Below, piece after piece: positions 8,778-17,122 of a stretch of 64,000 nt of DNA. Made by a program: the position numbers and the translations under genes. How positions within the stretch are numbered: position 1 is the stretch's first letter; each line of letters begins with the position of its first letter. The notes below the pieces were generated by a model that ran no database searches, was not told where the DNA came from, and saw only the letters and a program-made list of their open reading frames with translations. The stretch is from Rhizobium lentis (GTDB taxonomy: Bacteria; Pseudomonadota; Alphaproteobacteria; Rhizobiales; Rhizobiaceae). Location of the stretch: the NCBI RefSeq assembly GCF_017352135.1, contig NZ_CP071454.1, positions 1,302,501 to 1,366,500 of the forward strand. The letters run 5' to 3'.

Positions 8778-9446
8778 TTATAGCAGGCTCGCCCCGACAT
8801 TGATCGCCAGCGCCAGGATCGTCGTGTTGAACAGGAACGACAGCACGGCATGCAGCAGCGTCAGCTTGCGCATGCTGGTCGAACCGACCGCGACATCCGC
8901 CGTCTGCGCGGCAACGCCGATGGTGAAAGAGAAATAGAGGAAATCCCAGTAGCCGGGCTCTTCGATTCCGTCGGGAAATTTGAGGCCGCCTTCCTCCTCC
9001 GCTGCGCCATAGAAATAATGGGCATAGTGGATGGTGAAGAGCGTATGCAGGAAGACCCAGGAGATCAGGATCGTCAAAATCGCCGCACCTGCCCGCGCCA
9101 GCGCGGCATCCGGCGCCGCCTCCTTGATTGAATGAAGCTCGATGCCGATGCCGGCGATGCTGGCAAGTGCTGCACCGATCGAAAGAGCCAGGAGGACGGT
9201 GTCGGAGAAATCAAGATCTTCGGAACGCTTGCGGATGCTCTCAACCGTCGCCCGCAGCATCTTGCGCCAGCTGAGCGCGACAAAGACACCGGCGCTGACA
9301 TTCCAGCCGAACAGGACATTGCCGGCGCTGACTTCACGCGAGGTTACAGCCAGGAAGACCACCAATCCGGCAAGAACGGCGACGATGAAGCTTGCATGCT
9401 TGTGGGCAAGCCCCACAAGCGAATTTGCCGGTTCCTCATCCGTCAT
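8778..9446 (-). CDS. DUF1345 family membrane protein
   Basis: A 222-residue integral membrane protein with five probable helices. The segments FVALSWRKMLRATVESIRKR and the C-terminal EEPGYWDFLYFSFTIGVAAQT with DVAVGSTSMRKLTLLHAVLSF are typical of DUF1345, where the end resembles an ion-channel pore helix region. The start at 9446 has a GGAG site five bases upstream; ATG 9464 is the alternative. The function of the family is unknown. Confidence 0.82.
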   Translation of the reverse strand: MTDEEPANSLVGLAHKHASFIVAVLAGLVVFLAVTSREVSAGNVLFGWNVSAGVFVALSWRKMLRATVESIRKRSEDLDFSDTVLLALSIGAALASIAGIGIELHSIKEAAPDAALARAGAAILTILISWVFLHTLFTIHYAHYFYGAAEEEGGLKFPDGIEEPGYWDFLYFSFTIGVAAQTADVAVGSTSMRKLTLLHAVLSFLFNTTILALAINVGASLL

Positions 9447-9538
9447 ATCGGTCTCCGACAACATTGCCCTTGATAAGATCATGAAAAAGGCGCAGGTGCC
9501 GACTGGCCCCCGCGCCTTCGATTGCATGTCGTGCCCGA

Positions 9539-10504
9539 TCAGGCGGCGGCGAGCTGCAGTTCCTTTTGCACCATGGTGCGCAGGGTCCCCAGGTCCTTGG
9601 CGAAAGCGCGGATGCCTTCAGCCAGCTTTTCGGTCGCCATCGCGTCTTCGTTCATCATCCAGCGGAAGGTCTTCTCGTCGACAGTGATCTTCGCGGCCGT
9701 CTTGATCGTTTCAGGCGACAGCTTGCGCTCGAGCTTGCCCTGGTCATTCGAAAGCTCGTCGAGCAGGTTCGGAGCGATGGTCAGGCGATCGCAACCGGCC
9801 AGCGCTTCGATTTCGCCGGTATTGCGGAAGGATGCGCCCATGACGACCGTCTTGATGTCATTGGCCTTGTAGTAGTTGTAGATGTCGCGAACGGAGAGGA
9901 CGCCCGGATCTTCTTCGGCAGTGAAATCCTTGCCCGTCGATTTCTTGTACCAGTCGAGGATGCGGCCGACGAAGGGCGAAATCAGGAAAACCTTGGCATC
10001 GGCGCAGGCAATCGCCTGTGCCTTGGAAAAGAGCAGCGTCAGATTGCAGTCAATGCCTTCCTTCTGCAGGATTTCCGCTGCGCGGATTCCTTCCCAGGTG
10101 GAAGCGAGCTTGATGAGGATGCGGTCCTTCTCGATGCCGCGCTCCTTGTAGGCGGCAATGATGCTGCGTGCCTTGTTCAGCGACGCTTCGGTATCGAAGG
10201 ACAGGTCGGCATCGACTTCCGTCGAAACGCGGCCGGGAACGAGCTTCACCAGGGCGGCGCCCACTGAGATGGCGAGGCGGTCGGCAACGGCTGCAGCGGC
10301 AACATTCGCATCCCCGCCGAGCTTCTTGCCCCAGGCGATCGCTTCCTTCATGTCGTCGGCAAACATTTCGGTGCCGAGCGCCTTGAGAACGATGGACGGG
10401 TTGGTCGTGCAGTCGACCGGCTTCAGGCGGGCAACAGCCTGAATATCGCCGGTATCGGCAACGACGGTGGTAATCTCGCGGAGTTGGTCAAGCTTGGATG
10501 TCAT
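9539..10504 (-). CDS. tal: Transaldolase
   Basis: A 321-residue TalB-type transaldolase of the non-oxidative pentose phosphate pathway, which transfers a dihydroxyacetone unit from sedoheptulose 7-phosphate to glyceraldehyde 3-phosphate. The Schiff-base lysine is K132 in [13 protein letters not shown], at exactly the E. coli TalB position. [14 protein letters not shown] near the start and [20 protein letters not shown] further on are diagnostic. The ATG at 10504 begins MTSKLDQL; the longer upstream frame is not supported. A divergent SorC-type regulator lies 423 bp away. Confidence 0.96.
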   Translation of the reverse strand: MTSKLDQLREITTVVADTGDIQAVARLKPVDCTTNPSIVLKALGTEMFADDMKEAIAWGKKLGGDANVAAAAVADRLAISVGAALVKLVPGRVSTEVDADLSFDTEASLNKARSIIAAYKERGIEKDRILIKLASTWEGIRAAEILQKEGIDCNLTLLFSKAQAIACADAKVFLISPFVGRILDWYKKSTGKDFTAEEDPGVLSVRDIYNYYKANDIKTVVMGASFRNTGEIEALAGCDRLTIAPNLLDELSNDQGKLERKLSPETIKTAAKITVDEKTFRWMMNEDAMATEKLAEGIRAFAKDLGTLRTMVQKELQLAAA

Positions 10505-10927
10505 GGTCGGTAATCCTTGTTGAATTTGGGCTGCGGACCGGCGCGAGTTCCGCCCGGCAAAGAGGGTGGGACAGATGGTTTGCATGCTGCAGGCGAAAAT
10601 ACGCGCATCCGTCACGGATGATTCATAAACGTGAGGGACAGTCGACGTGTTCCGGCTGCCTGCGAACGACCACTCGAACGCAAGCGACGCCGCCTGCGGC
10701 TCAAAGGCCGGTCGTGACTTTCGGCATGCCCGCACTATGTCCTCCTCGGACAGACAGGAACGACTTGATGTCGTCAGGACTATCAACGCTCGGCCAAGGA
10801 AAAGTCAAGGACATTTGTGCATTTCAATTGACATAAGTGTCACACCCGTCATTATCCCGGCAGCAAGCGCATCGTCAAAGCCTCTATCCTCAAAAGAACT
10901 TAGGACAGGAATCGCGCGGGAGGAGAT
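10505..10927. other. 423-bp intergenic region between tal and the SorC-type regulator
   Basis: I see no convincing gene here; the open frames lack codon bias and ribosome-binding sites. It should hold the divergent promoters of tal and of the regulator. The only clear structure is the small palindrome at 10829-10842, described separately. Confidence 0.5.
10828..10856 (+). promoter_or_regulatory. Candidate promoter with overlapping palindrome, upstream of SorC-type regulator
   Basis: TTGACA at 10828-10833 is followed after 17 bp by ATTATC (10851-10856), a plausible sigma-70 pair. The -35 box is embedded in the inverted repeat TGACA-TAAG-TGTCA (10829-10842), so a repressor bound there would block the promoter. 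Autoregulation by the downstream protein is inferred only. Confidence 0.4.
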
Positions 10928-11923
10928 GTGGTCAAACTCAAACGCGGCACGCACACGGCCTATTCCGAAGCTTCCTCGCTGCGGCTGAGGGCCGCATGGC
11001 TCTATTACAATGAGGGCCTGACCCAGAAGGACGTCGCCGAGCAGCTGGGCATCAGCCGCACCACCGTCATCCGCCTGCTCGACGAAGCGATGAAACGCAG
11101 CGAAGTCCAGATCTGGATCAACGATTCGATCGGCGACTGCGTCGAGCTTTCGGTGAAGCTGGAGCGTGCTTACGGCCTCGACGAGGCGATCGTGGTGCCA
11201 AAGCCGGTCAATTCAGACGTCAACGCACTGGCGAAAAATGTCGGGCTGGCGCTTGGACAGTTTCTCTCCGAAGCCATCCCGGACGATTATACCATCGGAG
11301 TCGGCTGGGGCCGCACCATGACGGCATCGCTGGCAAGCTTCCGGCCGCCGCGCCGCGACAATTGCAAAGTCGTTTCGCTGCTCGGCGGCATCGTCGCCGT
11401 ACACCAGACGAATCCGATCGATTACACATGGCGCCTGGCAAACCAGCTCGGCGCAGAATGCTATATGTTCCTGGCGCCGCTTCTCGTCGATTCCGTCGAG
11501 ACCAAGCGCAATCTCATCGAAAAATGCGGGCTGGATACGATTTACAGTCTCGCCGAAAACCTCGATCTCGCCATCGTCAGCTGCGGCGATATCGGCCCGC
11601 ACTCGACCTCGTTGTCGGAAGGCTGGATATCAAAGGCCGAGCTGCAGGAACTGATCGAAGCCGGCTGCGTCTGCGACACCATGTTCAACTTCCTCGACAA
11701 GGACGGCAACTCGGTTGACCATTCGATCAACCGGCGCGTCATGTCCGTCGATCTCGATACGTTGAAGGAGGCGAGGCACATCGTGCTCTCTTCCGGCGGC
11801 GCTCACCGCGCCGTCGCCATCCGCGCCACGATCAAGCGCATCGGCTGCAACACGCTGATTACGGATGAAAGTGCAGCACGCGCCTTGTTGGAGCTGGCCG
11901 AGCAGACTGATTCATCTCGCTGA
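10928..11923 (+). CDS. SorC/DeoR-type sugar-binding transcriptional regulator
   Basis: A 331-residue regulator with a GTG start and an AGGAGA site. The N-terminal helix-turn-helix, about residues 18-60, reads LRAAWLYYNEGLTQKDVAEQ and LGISRTTVIRLLDEA. Residues about 70-320 are a sugar-phosphate-binding domain with the family features GVGWGRTM and a C-terminal ITDESAARALLEL. Such proteins sense a phosphorylated sugar and control its catabolic operon. The nearest metabolic gene is the divergent transaldolase, but a distant target is equally possible. Fourteen bases separate it from the convergent Ada-like gene. Confidence 0.88.
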   Translation: MVKLKRGTHTAYSEASSLRLRAAWLYYNEGLTQKDVAEQLGISRTTVIRLLDEAMKRSEVQIWINDSIGDCVELSVKLERAYGLDEAIVVPKPVNSDVNALAKNVGLALGQFLSEAIPDDYTIGVGWGRTMTASLASFRPPRRDNCKVVSLLGGIVAVHQTNPIDYTWRLANQLGAECYMFLAPLLVDSVETKRNLIEKCGLDTIYSLAENLDLAIVSCGDIGPHSTSLSEGWISKAELQELIEAGCVCDTMFNFLDKDGNSVDHSINRRVMSVDLDTLKEARHIVLSSGGAHRAVAIRATIKRIGCNTLITDESAARALLELAEQTDSSR

Positions 11924-11937
11924 CAAGGAGACGCCGC

Positions 11938-12810
11938 TCAGGCGTGCGCCGACTCCCAGCCCAGCATGGCCCGCTTGCGGGTCAGGCCCCAATGATATCC
12001 CGTCAATGCTCCATTCTTGCCGAGCGCGCGATGGCAGGGCACGACGAAGGAAATCGGGTTGGCGCCGACGGCCGCGCCCACAGCGCGCATCGCGGTCGGC
12101 CGGCCGATATCCCTGGCGATATCGCTATAGGTCACCGCCTTGCCGAACGGGATCTTCAACAGACTCTGCCAGACGCTGACCTGGAAATCCGTTCCGATCA
12201 GGACGACCCGCAACGGCTGGTCCGAGGTCCAGCGCCCCGGCTGGAAGATGCGTTCCGCATACCAGGCCGTCGCTTGCCGGTCTTCCATGTATTCGGCATT
12301 CGGCCAACGACAGGTCATATCCTCGAAACAAGCCTTCTCGTCGCCGGCATCGCTGAAGGCTAGCCCGGCAAGGCCGCGGTCCGTCGCCATGACGAGCGCC
12401 GTACCGAAGGGGCAGGTGTGGAACCCATAGCGGATCGTCAGACCGCCGCCCTTCGCCTTCCATTCGCCCGGAGACATGGCTTCATGCGTGACGAACAGGT
12501 CATGCAGGCGGCTCGGACCGGAGAGACCGACTTCGATCGAGGTTTCGAGCAGCGGCATCTCTTCCCGGCGAAGCAGCCGCTTTGCATGATCGAGCGTGAC
12601 GGCCTGCAGGAACGCCTTCGGGGAAAGGCCGGCCCAGCGGGTAAAAGTCTTCTGAAGCTGCGTCGGCGACTGGTTCAGCCGCGTCGCAATCGCCTCCAGC
12701 GAGGGCTGGTCGCGATATTCTTCGCTGATCAGTTCGATAACCTGGCGCACGGTATCGTAGTCCGGGCCGTCAGGAGTGATATCGGTGTCGAGCTTCGCGA
12801 TCATATTCAT
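11938..12810 (-). CDS. AraC-domain/O6-methylguanine-DNA methyltransferase fusion (Ada-like, no N-terminal Zn domain)
   Basis: A 290-residue fusion. Residues about 15-115 are an AraC-type DNA-binding domain (ISEEYRDQPSLEAIATRLNQ). Residues about 125-290 are the suicidal alkyl-acceptor domain with the active-site motif VPCHRALG, Cys259, preceded by GAAVGANPISF. It would remove methyl groups from O6-methylguanine and probably also act as a regulator. E. coli Ada has an extra N-terminal zinc domain whose Cys38 accepts methyl phosphotriesters and switches on transcription; that domain is absent here, so classical methylation-triggered activation cannot work in the same way. A downstream DUF2244 gene is on the same strand in the opposite order. 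Confidence 0.9.
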   Translation of the reverse strand: MNMIAKLDTDITPDGPDYDTVRQVIELISEEYRDQPSLEAIATRLNQSPTQLQKTFTRWAGLSPKAFLQAVTLDHAKRLLRREEMPLLETSIEVGLSGPSRLHDLFVTHEAMSPGEWKAKGGGLTIRYGFHTCPFGTALVMATDRGLAGLAFSDAGDEKACFEDMTCRWPNAEYMEDRQATAWYAERIFQPGRWTSDQPLRVVLIGTDFQVSVWQSLLKIPFGKAVTYSDIARDIGRPTAMRAVGAAVGANPISFVVPCHRALGKNGALTGYHWGLTRKRAMLGWESAHA

Positions 12811-12888
12811 CGTTTTTCTCCTTTAGACAGGAGATAATCAAGAGCGGGCGGCCAAACCACCCGATTCTTGCGCCCCGGCACGTGTGTT

Positions 12889-13386
12889 TCAAATACGCTG
12901 CTTGACTGTGGCGAGCGCCCCCTTGAAGGCCTTTGCGAAACTTTCGCGATCATCCGGATTGAGAAAGGAACCGACGTCGGTGCGCCGGCCCTCGCCGAAA
13001 ATATGCATCGAGAGGATGCCGATCTCCTGATGCCTGCGAACGTGGAAACGCGCCCAGAACGGATTGAAATGATGCTCCACCATCTGGCCCGACGGTGCGA
13101 ACTTGCGCACCGAGACATCGGTGCGCGACACCGTGACCTCCTCGCGCGCCCTTCCGGAGCGGTAGCTGAGCCAGAAAGCGCCGTAAAGCAGCATGAAGTC
13201 CAGCCCGAAGAAGAAGCCGATCGGCCAGGCGCCGGAGACGATGAAGAACATCCCGTAGAGGAAGCAGACCACGCCCGACAAAATGAGCAGCACCTTGAAG
13301 CCCCTGCGCCCGAGCGAACGGTAGGGGAAGAGTTCGGCGGCGAAAACAGGCTGCTCGTTGAAGCTGTCGGCGTTGCTTTCCATCAT
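12889..13386 (-). CDS. DUF2244 family membrane protein
   Basis: A 165-residue protein with two adjacent transmembrane helices (about 30-72, FKVLLILSGVVCFLYGMFFI) and a C-terminal cytoplasmic part with VTVSRTDVSVRK and HFNPFWARFHVRR, the typical DUF2244 pattern. The start is uncertain: ATG 13386 or 13383 fits the family, but there is no strong ribosome-binding site. The gene is divergent from nth with only 22 bp between starts. Function unknown. Confidence 0.8.
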   Translation of the reverse strand: MMESNADSFNEQPVFAAELFPYRSLGRRGFKVLLILSGVVCFLYGMFFIVSGAWPIGFFFGLDFMLLYGAFWLSYRSGRAREEVTVSRTDVSVRKFAPSGQMVEHHFNPFWARFHVRRHQEIGILSMHIFGEGRRTDVGSFLNPDDRESFAKAFKGALATVKQRI

Positions 13387-13408
13387 GGCCGTTGAGTATA
13401 GGTTCTCC

Positions 13409-14191
13409 ATGGCGAATCCGAAACTCAAATCACTCGGCAAAGCGTTGCAAAACTCGAATGTGATCGCTCGCCGCAAGCCGGCGGCGCCGGCAAAAACCGC
13501 TTATTCCCCGGCCGAGCGCGAGGAGATTTTCCGCCGCTTCTCCGTCCAGCGGCCGGAGCCGAGGGGCGAGCTCGAGCACACCAATCCCTTTACCCTGGTC
13601 GTGGCGGTCGCTCTCTCCGCGCAGGCCACCGATGCCGGCGTCAACAAGGCGACCCGAGCGCTCTTCAAGGTGGCCGATACCCCGCAGAAAATGCTCGATC
13701 TCGGCGAGGAAAAGGTCCGCGATTATATCAAGACGATCGGCCTCTACCGCAACAAGGCAAAGAACGTCATTGCGCTTTCGCAGATGCTGGTCGAGGAATT
13801 CGCGGGAGAAGTGCCGGAAACGCGCGAGGAACTGGTTCGCCTGCCGGGCGTCGGCCGCAAGACGGCCAATGTCGTACTGTCCATGGCTTTCGGCCAGGCG
13901 ACTATGGCTGTCGACACCCACATCTTCCGTATCGCCAACCGCATCAAGCTCGCGCCGGGCAAGACGCCCGACGAGGTGGAAGATCGGCTGATGAAGGTGA
14001 TCCCGAAACACTACCTCTATCACGCCCATCACTGGCTGATCCTGCATGGGCGCTACACCTGCAAGGCGCGGCGTCCCGAATGCGAGCGTTGCGTCATCGC
14101 CGACATTTGCAAATCGCCCGAGAAGAGTTCCGATGTGCCGGCCCCGCTCGTCGAACTACCGCCGCAGGTGATCGGCGAGGCCATCGAGTAG
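13409..14191 (+). CDS. nth: Endonuclease III
   Basis: A 260-residue bifunctional DNA glycosylase/AP lyase of base-excision repair, acting on oxidised pyrimidines. The helix-hairpin-helix is LPGVGRKTANVVL with catalytic Lys151, followed 18 residues later by Asp169 in AVDTHIFRIANRI, the same spacing as K120/D138 in E. coli. Four cysteines in C-x6-C-x2-C-x5-C (CKARRPECERCVIADIC) bind the 4Fe-4S cluster. The ATG at 13409 starts MANPKLKSLG; about 40 basic, disordered residues precede the core. Its 3' end overlaps the convergent TetR gene by 36 bp. Confidence 0.96.
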   Translation: MANPKLKSLGKALQNSNVIARRKPAAPAKTAYSPAEREEIFRRFSVQRPEPRGELEHTNPFTLVVAVALSAQATDAGVNKATRALFKVADTPQKMLDLGEEKVRDYIKTIGLYRNKAKNVIALSQMLVEEFAGEVPETREELVRLPGVGRKTANVVLSMAFGQATMAVDTHIFRIANRIKLAPGKTPDEVEDRLMKVIPKHYLYHAHHWLILHGRYTCKARRPECERCVIADICKSPEKSSDVPAPLVELPPQVIGEAIE

Positions 14192-14734
14192 AACAGCGAT
14201 CGCCTGCTCGTAACTCTGCCTTTCGGCACCCGCGTCGATCGCGATCGCCGCGCGGTCGAAGCCGGCCGAGAGCAGCAGCGTCAGCGGCTCTAGGGCGGCA
14301 CCGGCTGCCGGAAACATCGCCGTGAGTCCTGTTCGCAGAGCCGCTTCTGCATTCTCTGCATCGATCGCCTGGACCGCCGCCAGGCCGAGAACGGCAGGCG
14401 CCTCGACGAGCAGCAGCTGCGTGCGACCCTCTGTCATCATTGCATCGAAGTAAGCTGAGGCGCCGGCGAGCAACGCGGCGCGCGGCGGGCAATCGGGCGT
14501 CGAACGTGCCTCGATTGTTTCGGCAACGGCACGCGCTTCGCGTTCGACAACCGCCCGAAAAAGCGCCTTCTTGTCTTCGAAATGATGATAGAGCGCCCCG
14601 CGCGTCATGCCCGCCGCCGCCGCGATCTCCGGCGTCGCTGTTTCGGCATAACCCTTCTCGACGAAGAGGCGCCGGCCGGCATCCATCAGCGCCTGTCTCG
14701 TCTGTTCCGTTCTTTGGCGATTGCTGCGGCTCAT
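14156..14734 (-). CDS. TetR-family repressor
   Basis: A 192-residue TetR regulator. The helix-turn-helix is at about residues 10-56 ([35 protein letters not shown]). The rest is a ligand-binding helical domain with the effector unknown. It is divergent from a VOC-family gene, and the 79-bp spacer holds two matching inverted repeats, so it very probably represses both genes. Its end overlaps nth on the opposite strand. Confidence 0.9.
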   Translation of the reverse strand: MSRSNRQRTEQTRQALMDAGRRLFVEKGYAETATPEIAAAAGMTRGALYHHFEDKKALFRAVVEREARAVAETIEARSTPDCPPRAALLAGASAYFDAMMTEGRTQLLLVEAPAVLGLAAVQAIDAENAEAALRTGLTAMFPAAGAALEPLTLLLSAGFDRAAIAIDAGAERQSYEQAIAVLLDGLADHLRR

Positions 14735-14745
14735 TCATGCTATTT

Positions 14746-14795
14746 ACATACAAACAGAATGTATGTTAAGAGCAAAAAACATACAGTCTGTATGT
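14746..14795. promoter_or_regulatory. Two TetR operator palindromes between tetR and VOC genes
   Basis: Site 1 (14746-14766) has arms ACATACA and TGTATGT with a 7-bp centre. Site 2 (14779-14795) is a perfect 17-bp palindrome, ACATACAG-T-CTGTATGT. Both use the same ACATACA half-site and lie in the short divergent promoter, immediately before the starts of both genes. This is the usual layout for a self-regulating TetR repressor. Confidence 0.75.
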
Positions 14796-14813
14796 AAACA
14801 ACAGGAGGAAGGA

Positions 14814-15239
14814 ATGAAATCGACGGGCTATTATCCTGTCATCATGACAGAGGACGTCGCCGGCACTGCCCGCTTCTACTGCACCCATTTCGGATTCAGG
14901 CCGCTCTTCGAAAGCGACTGGTACGTTCATCTGCAATCGGCCGAGGAGGAGCATGTCGCTCTTGCCATCCTCGACGGCAGCCATGAGACCATCCCGGCCA
15001 TTGCTCGCGGCAGGGTTTCCGGGCTGCTTCTCAATTTCGAAGTTGTCGATGTCGACGCGCTCTACGCGGCCTGCCGACGCGCAGAGTTGCCAATTCTCCA
15101 GGAGATCCGCGACGAGGACTTCGGCCAGCGGCATTTCATCACCGCCGACCCGAACGGGGTATTGATCGACATCATCAAACCGATCCCGCCAAGCGCCGAA
15201 TTCGCGGCAATGTACGAGACATCAGCCTTACCCGGTTGA
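14814..15239 (+). CDS. VOC-family (glyoxalase/bleomycin-resistance fold) protein
   Basis: A 141-residue single-domain VOC protein, with paired beta-alpha-beta-beta-beta modules suggested by [20 protein letters not shown] and [17 protein letters not shown]. The start has an excellent AGGAGGAAGGA site. VOC proteins include glyoxalases, dioxygenases and drug-binding proteins; the substrate cannot be told from the sequence. Divergent control by the neighbouring TetR protein suggests response to a small toxic or aromatic compound. It is convergent with, and only three bases from, the EI24 gene. Confidence 0.84.
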   Translation: MKSTGYYPVIMTEDVAGTARFYCTHFGFRPLFESDWYVHLQSAEEEHVALAILDGSHETIPAIARGRVSGLLLNFEVVDVDALYAACRRAELPILQEIRDEDFGQRHFITADPNGVLIDIIKPIPPSAEFAAMYETSALPG

Positions 15240-15242
15240 GCC

Positions 15243-15956
15243 TCAAGCGCGAAAACCGGGATCCCTAGCGGAAATCAGCTTGTGCAGATGCACCATCATG
15301 CCGGCGGCAAAGAGCGGCGTCAGAAGATTGACGACGGGGATCGCCAGAAACAGAGCGATCACCAGCCCGCCTAAAAAGACCGTCGGCGCATGTTTGGCGC
15401 GAAATAGCCGCGCCTCCTGAGGCGGACGGAAGCGCATGGCAGCGAATTCGAAGAATTCCCGCCCGAGCAGGTAGCCGTTCACCAGAAAGAAGGCGACCAG
15501 ATTGACGCCGGGGATGAACAGCAGCAGCAAGGCTACGATATTGCCGAGGATCACCACGCCGAGGAATTTGATCGAGCTTGCCATCGCCGGGCCGAGCGGC
15601 ATGGCGGCGCCGGGCGCATCCATCGGATAGTCACGCTTTTCGATGACATCGGCGACGTCGTCGAGAAACAGGCCCGCGATCAGCGCCGTCACCGGAGACA
15701 GCAGCAGCGCCAGCAGGAGTGCAAGGCCGATGCCGGCAAGGATCGCGAAGACGAAAGCGAGCCATCCCGCCCAATCCGGCAGATCGGGAAAAAAGCTGGT
15801 CAGCCAGGGAAAGAGGAAGGCCATGAAGGCGCCGCGCAGCGCCAACCAGAGGCCGACGAGCACGAGAAGCGTCAGGCCGAGCACCTTCCAGAAAACCGAA
15901 CGCGTTTCCGGCGCGAACAGATTGGCGAGCGAAAGTCGTGCGGCATCGAGAATCAT
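15243..15956 (-). CDS. EI24-domain (CysZ-like) membrane protein
   Basis: A 237-residue integral membrane protein with about four long hydrophobic regions. LLSPVTALIAGLFLDDVADVIE and VNGYLLGREFFEFAAMR are the hallmarks of the EI24/CysZ family (former DUF540). E. coli CysZ takes part in sulfate uptake, but the wider family is mostly uncharacterised. There are no sulfate genes nearby, so the function is left open. Confidence 0.85.
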   Translation of the reverse strand: MILDAARLSLANLFAPETRSVFWKVLGLTLLVLVGLWLALRGAFMAFLFPWLTSFFPDLPDWAGWLAFVFAILAGIGLALLLALLLSPVTALIAGLFLDDVADVIEKRDYPMDAPGAAMPLGPAMASSIKFLGVVILGNIVALLLLFIPGVNLVAFFLVNGYLLGREFFEFAAMRFRPPQEARLFRAKHAPTVFLGGLVIALFLAIPVVNLLTPLFAAGMMVHLHKLISARDPGFRA

Positions 15957-16044
15957 TTCTTCGGCGTCTCCGGTTGCGCAGAAGATGTAGGAAAGGCGAA
16001 TGCCACCGACAAGAGAGAATAAAATTGCATGCTGTAATAGAAAC

Positions 16045-16072
16045 TTGTCGCAATATTAGAACGAATATAATA
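16045..16072 (+). promoter_or_regulatory. Candidate promoter of the RpiR-type regulator
   Basis: An AT-rich stretch with a perfect TATAAT (16067-16072) preceded by TTGTC-like sequence at 16045-16050, with 16-bp spacing. It lies about 115 bp upstream of the GTG start. A leader of this length would be unusual, so other promoters may exist. Confidence 0.35.
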
Positions 16073-16186
16073 TTATCAGACGCAGAAATACGAGCCTGAG
16101 AAGCAGCTTCCGAAAATAGTTGCAAAGACAAAGGGGCGCGTTAGCGCATCCACGGAACGCCTCTGAGGGAATAGGGGGAGGCTGAT

Positions 16187-17041
16187 GTGGAAGACTTTGT
16201 GCACAAACTCCGGCAATACGTAAAAAGCGGCACTCCGGCGGAGCGTCGTATCGCGAAATATTTCACCGAGCACCTGAACGACCTGCCATTCGAGACGGCC
16301 GCGTCTGTTGCCGACAGGCTGGATCTGTCGCCGATGACCGTCGGGCGCTTCCTGCGGGCGCTCGGCTATCAGGGTTTGGACAGCGTCAAGGTCGAGATTC
16401 GCGAGACCGTGACGACATCGCCGGCGCAGTTGCAGAGCGCCATGAGCGAGCTTCATGCGGACGCCGCGGAGGGCAAACCGCTTGCCGTGCTGGTTGCCGA
16501 ACAGATCCAGGCCCTGCATCACATCTACCATCTCACGGCACAGCCGCATTGGGCCGAAGCCGTTCGCTTGATCAGCACGGCCCGCGAAGTATCGATCGCC
16601 ACGCATGCGCGGCTCGCCAGTCTTGCCAATCATTTCTGCCAGCGGTTGACGCAAGCCCGCGACGGCGTACGCACGCTCGATGGCACAGACAACCGTTTTG
16701 CCGAACTCTTCGCCCGTCCGGCCGTCGACGACGCCTTGCTCGTCATCATCGACTGTCGCCGTTTTGCCAAGGCACGGCTGCTGGCCAGAACCGCGCGGCG
16801 CTACGGCTACAAGGTCGTGCTGATTTCACCTCAGCAAGCAGACTGGATGGCGGATCAATCAAACGTCATGCTGCCCTTGCCGCCGCCACGCGCCCCCGAT
16901 CTCGACAACCTTCCGCCGCTGGTCGCGCTGCTCGATTGCCTGTCGGAGTCGGTCATTCTCGAAGTCGGAGAGGAGGCAGCCCTTCGCCGCCGCCGGATGC
17001 TGGAATTCGCGACCGTTCTCGGCGAGACCGCGAACCACTGA
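16187..17041 (+). CDS. MurR/RpiR-family transcriptional regulator
   Basis: A 284-residue protein with a GTG start behind GGGGGAGG. Residues about 1-75 are the RpiR helix-turn-helix domain (TPAERRIAKYFTEHLNDLPF, ASVADRLDLSPMTVGRFLRA). Residues about 120-260 resemble a SIS sugar-isomerase fold with VSIATHARLASLANHFCQRL and DDALLVIIDCRRFAKARLLA. Such regulators sense phosphosugars. It is not paired with an obvious target; the convergent polyol operon already has its own SmoC-type regulator. Confidence 0.87.
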   Translation: MEDFVHKLRQYVKSGTPAERRIAKYFTEHLNDLPFETAASVADRLDLSPMTVGRFLRALGYQGLDSVKVEIRETVTTSPAQLQSAMSELHADAAEGKPLAVLVAEQIQALHHIYHLTAQPHWAEAVRLISTAREVSIATHARLASLANHFCQRLTQARDGVRTLDGTDNRFAELFARPAVDDALLVIIDCRRFAKARLLARTARRYGYKVVLISPQQADWMADQSNVMLPLPPPRAPDLDNLPPLVALLDCLSESVILEVGEEAALRRRRMLEFATVLGETANH

Positions 17042-17122
17042 TACAGGCTGTCCGAATTATATGCGCGGCCTTGCGCCAAGCCGCAGCGGCGAATCTGAAA
17101 GATCGAGACGCGCTTCAACCTG

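Noticed and set aside
16187..17041. RpiR-type gene as regulator of the convergent polyol operon
   Set aside because: The operon already has a SmoC-type regulator at its own promoter 9 kb away, and the RpiR gene is at the opposite end, so position gives no support.
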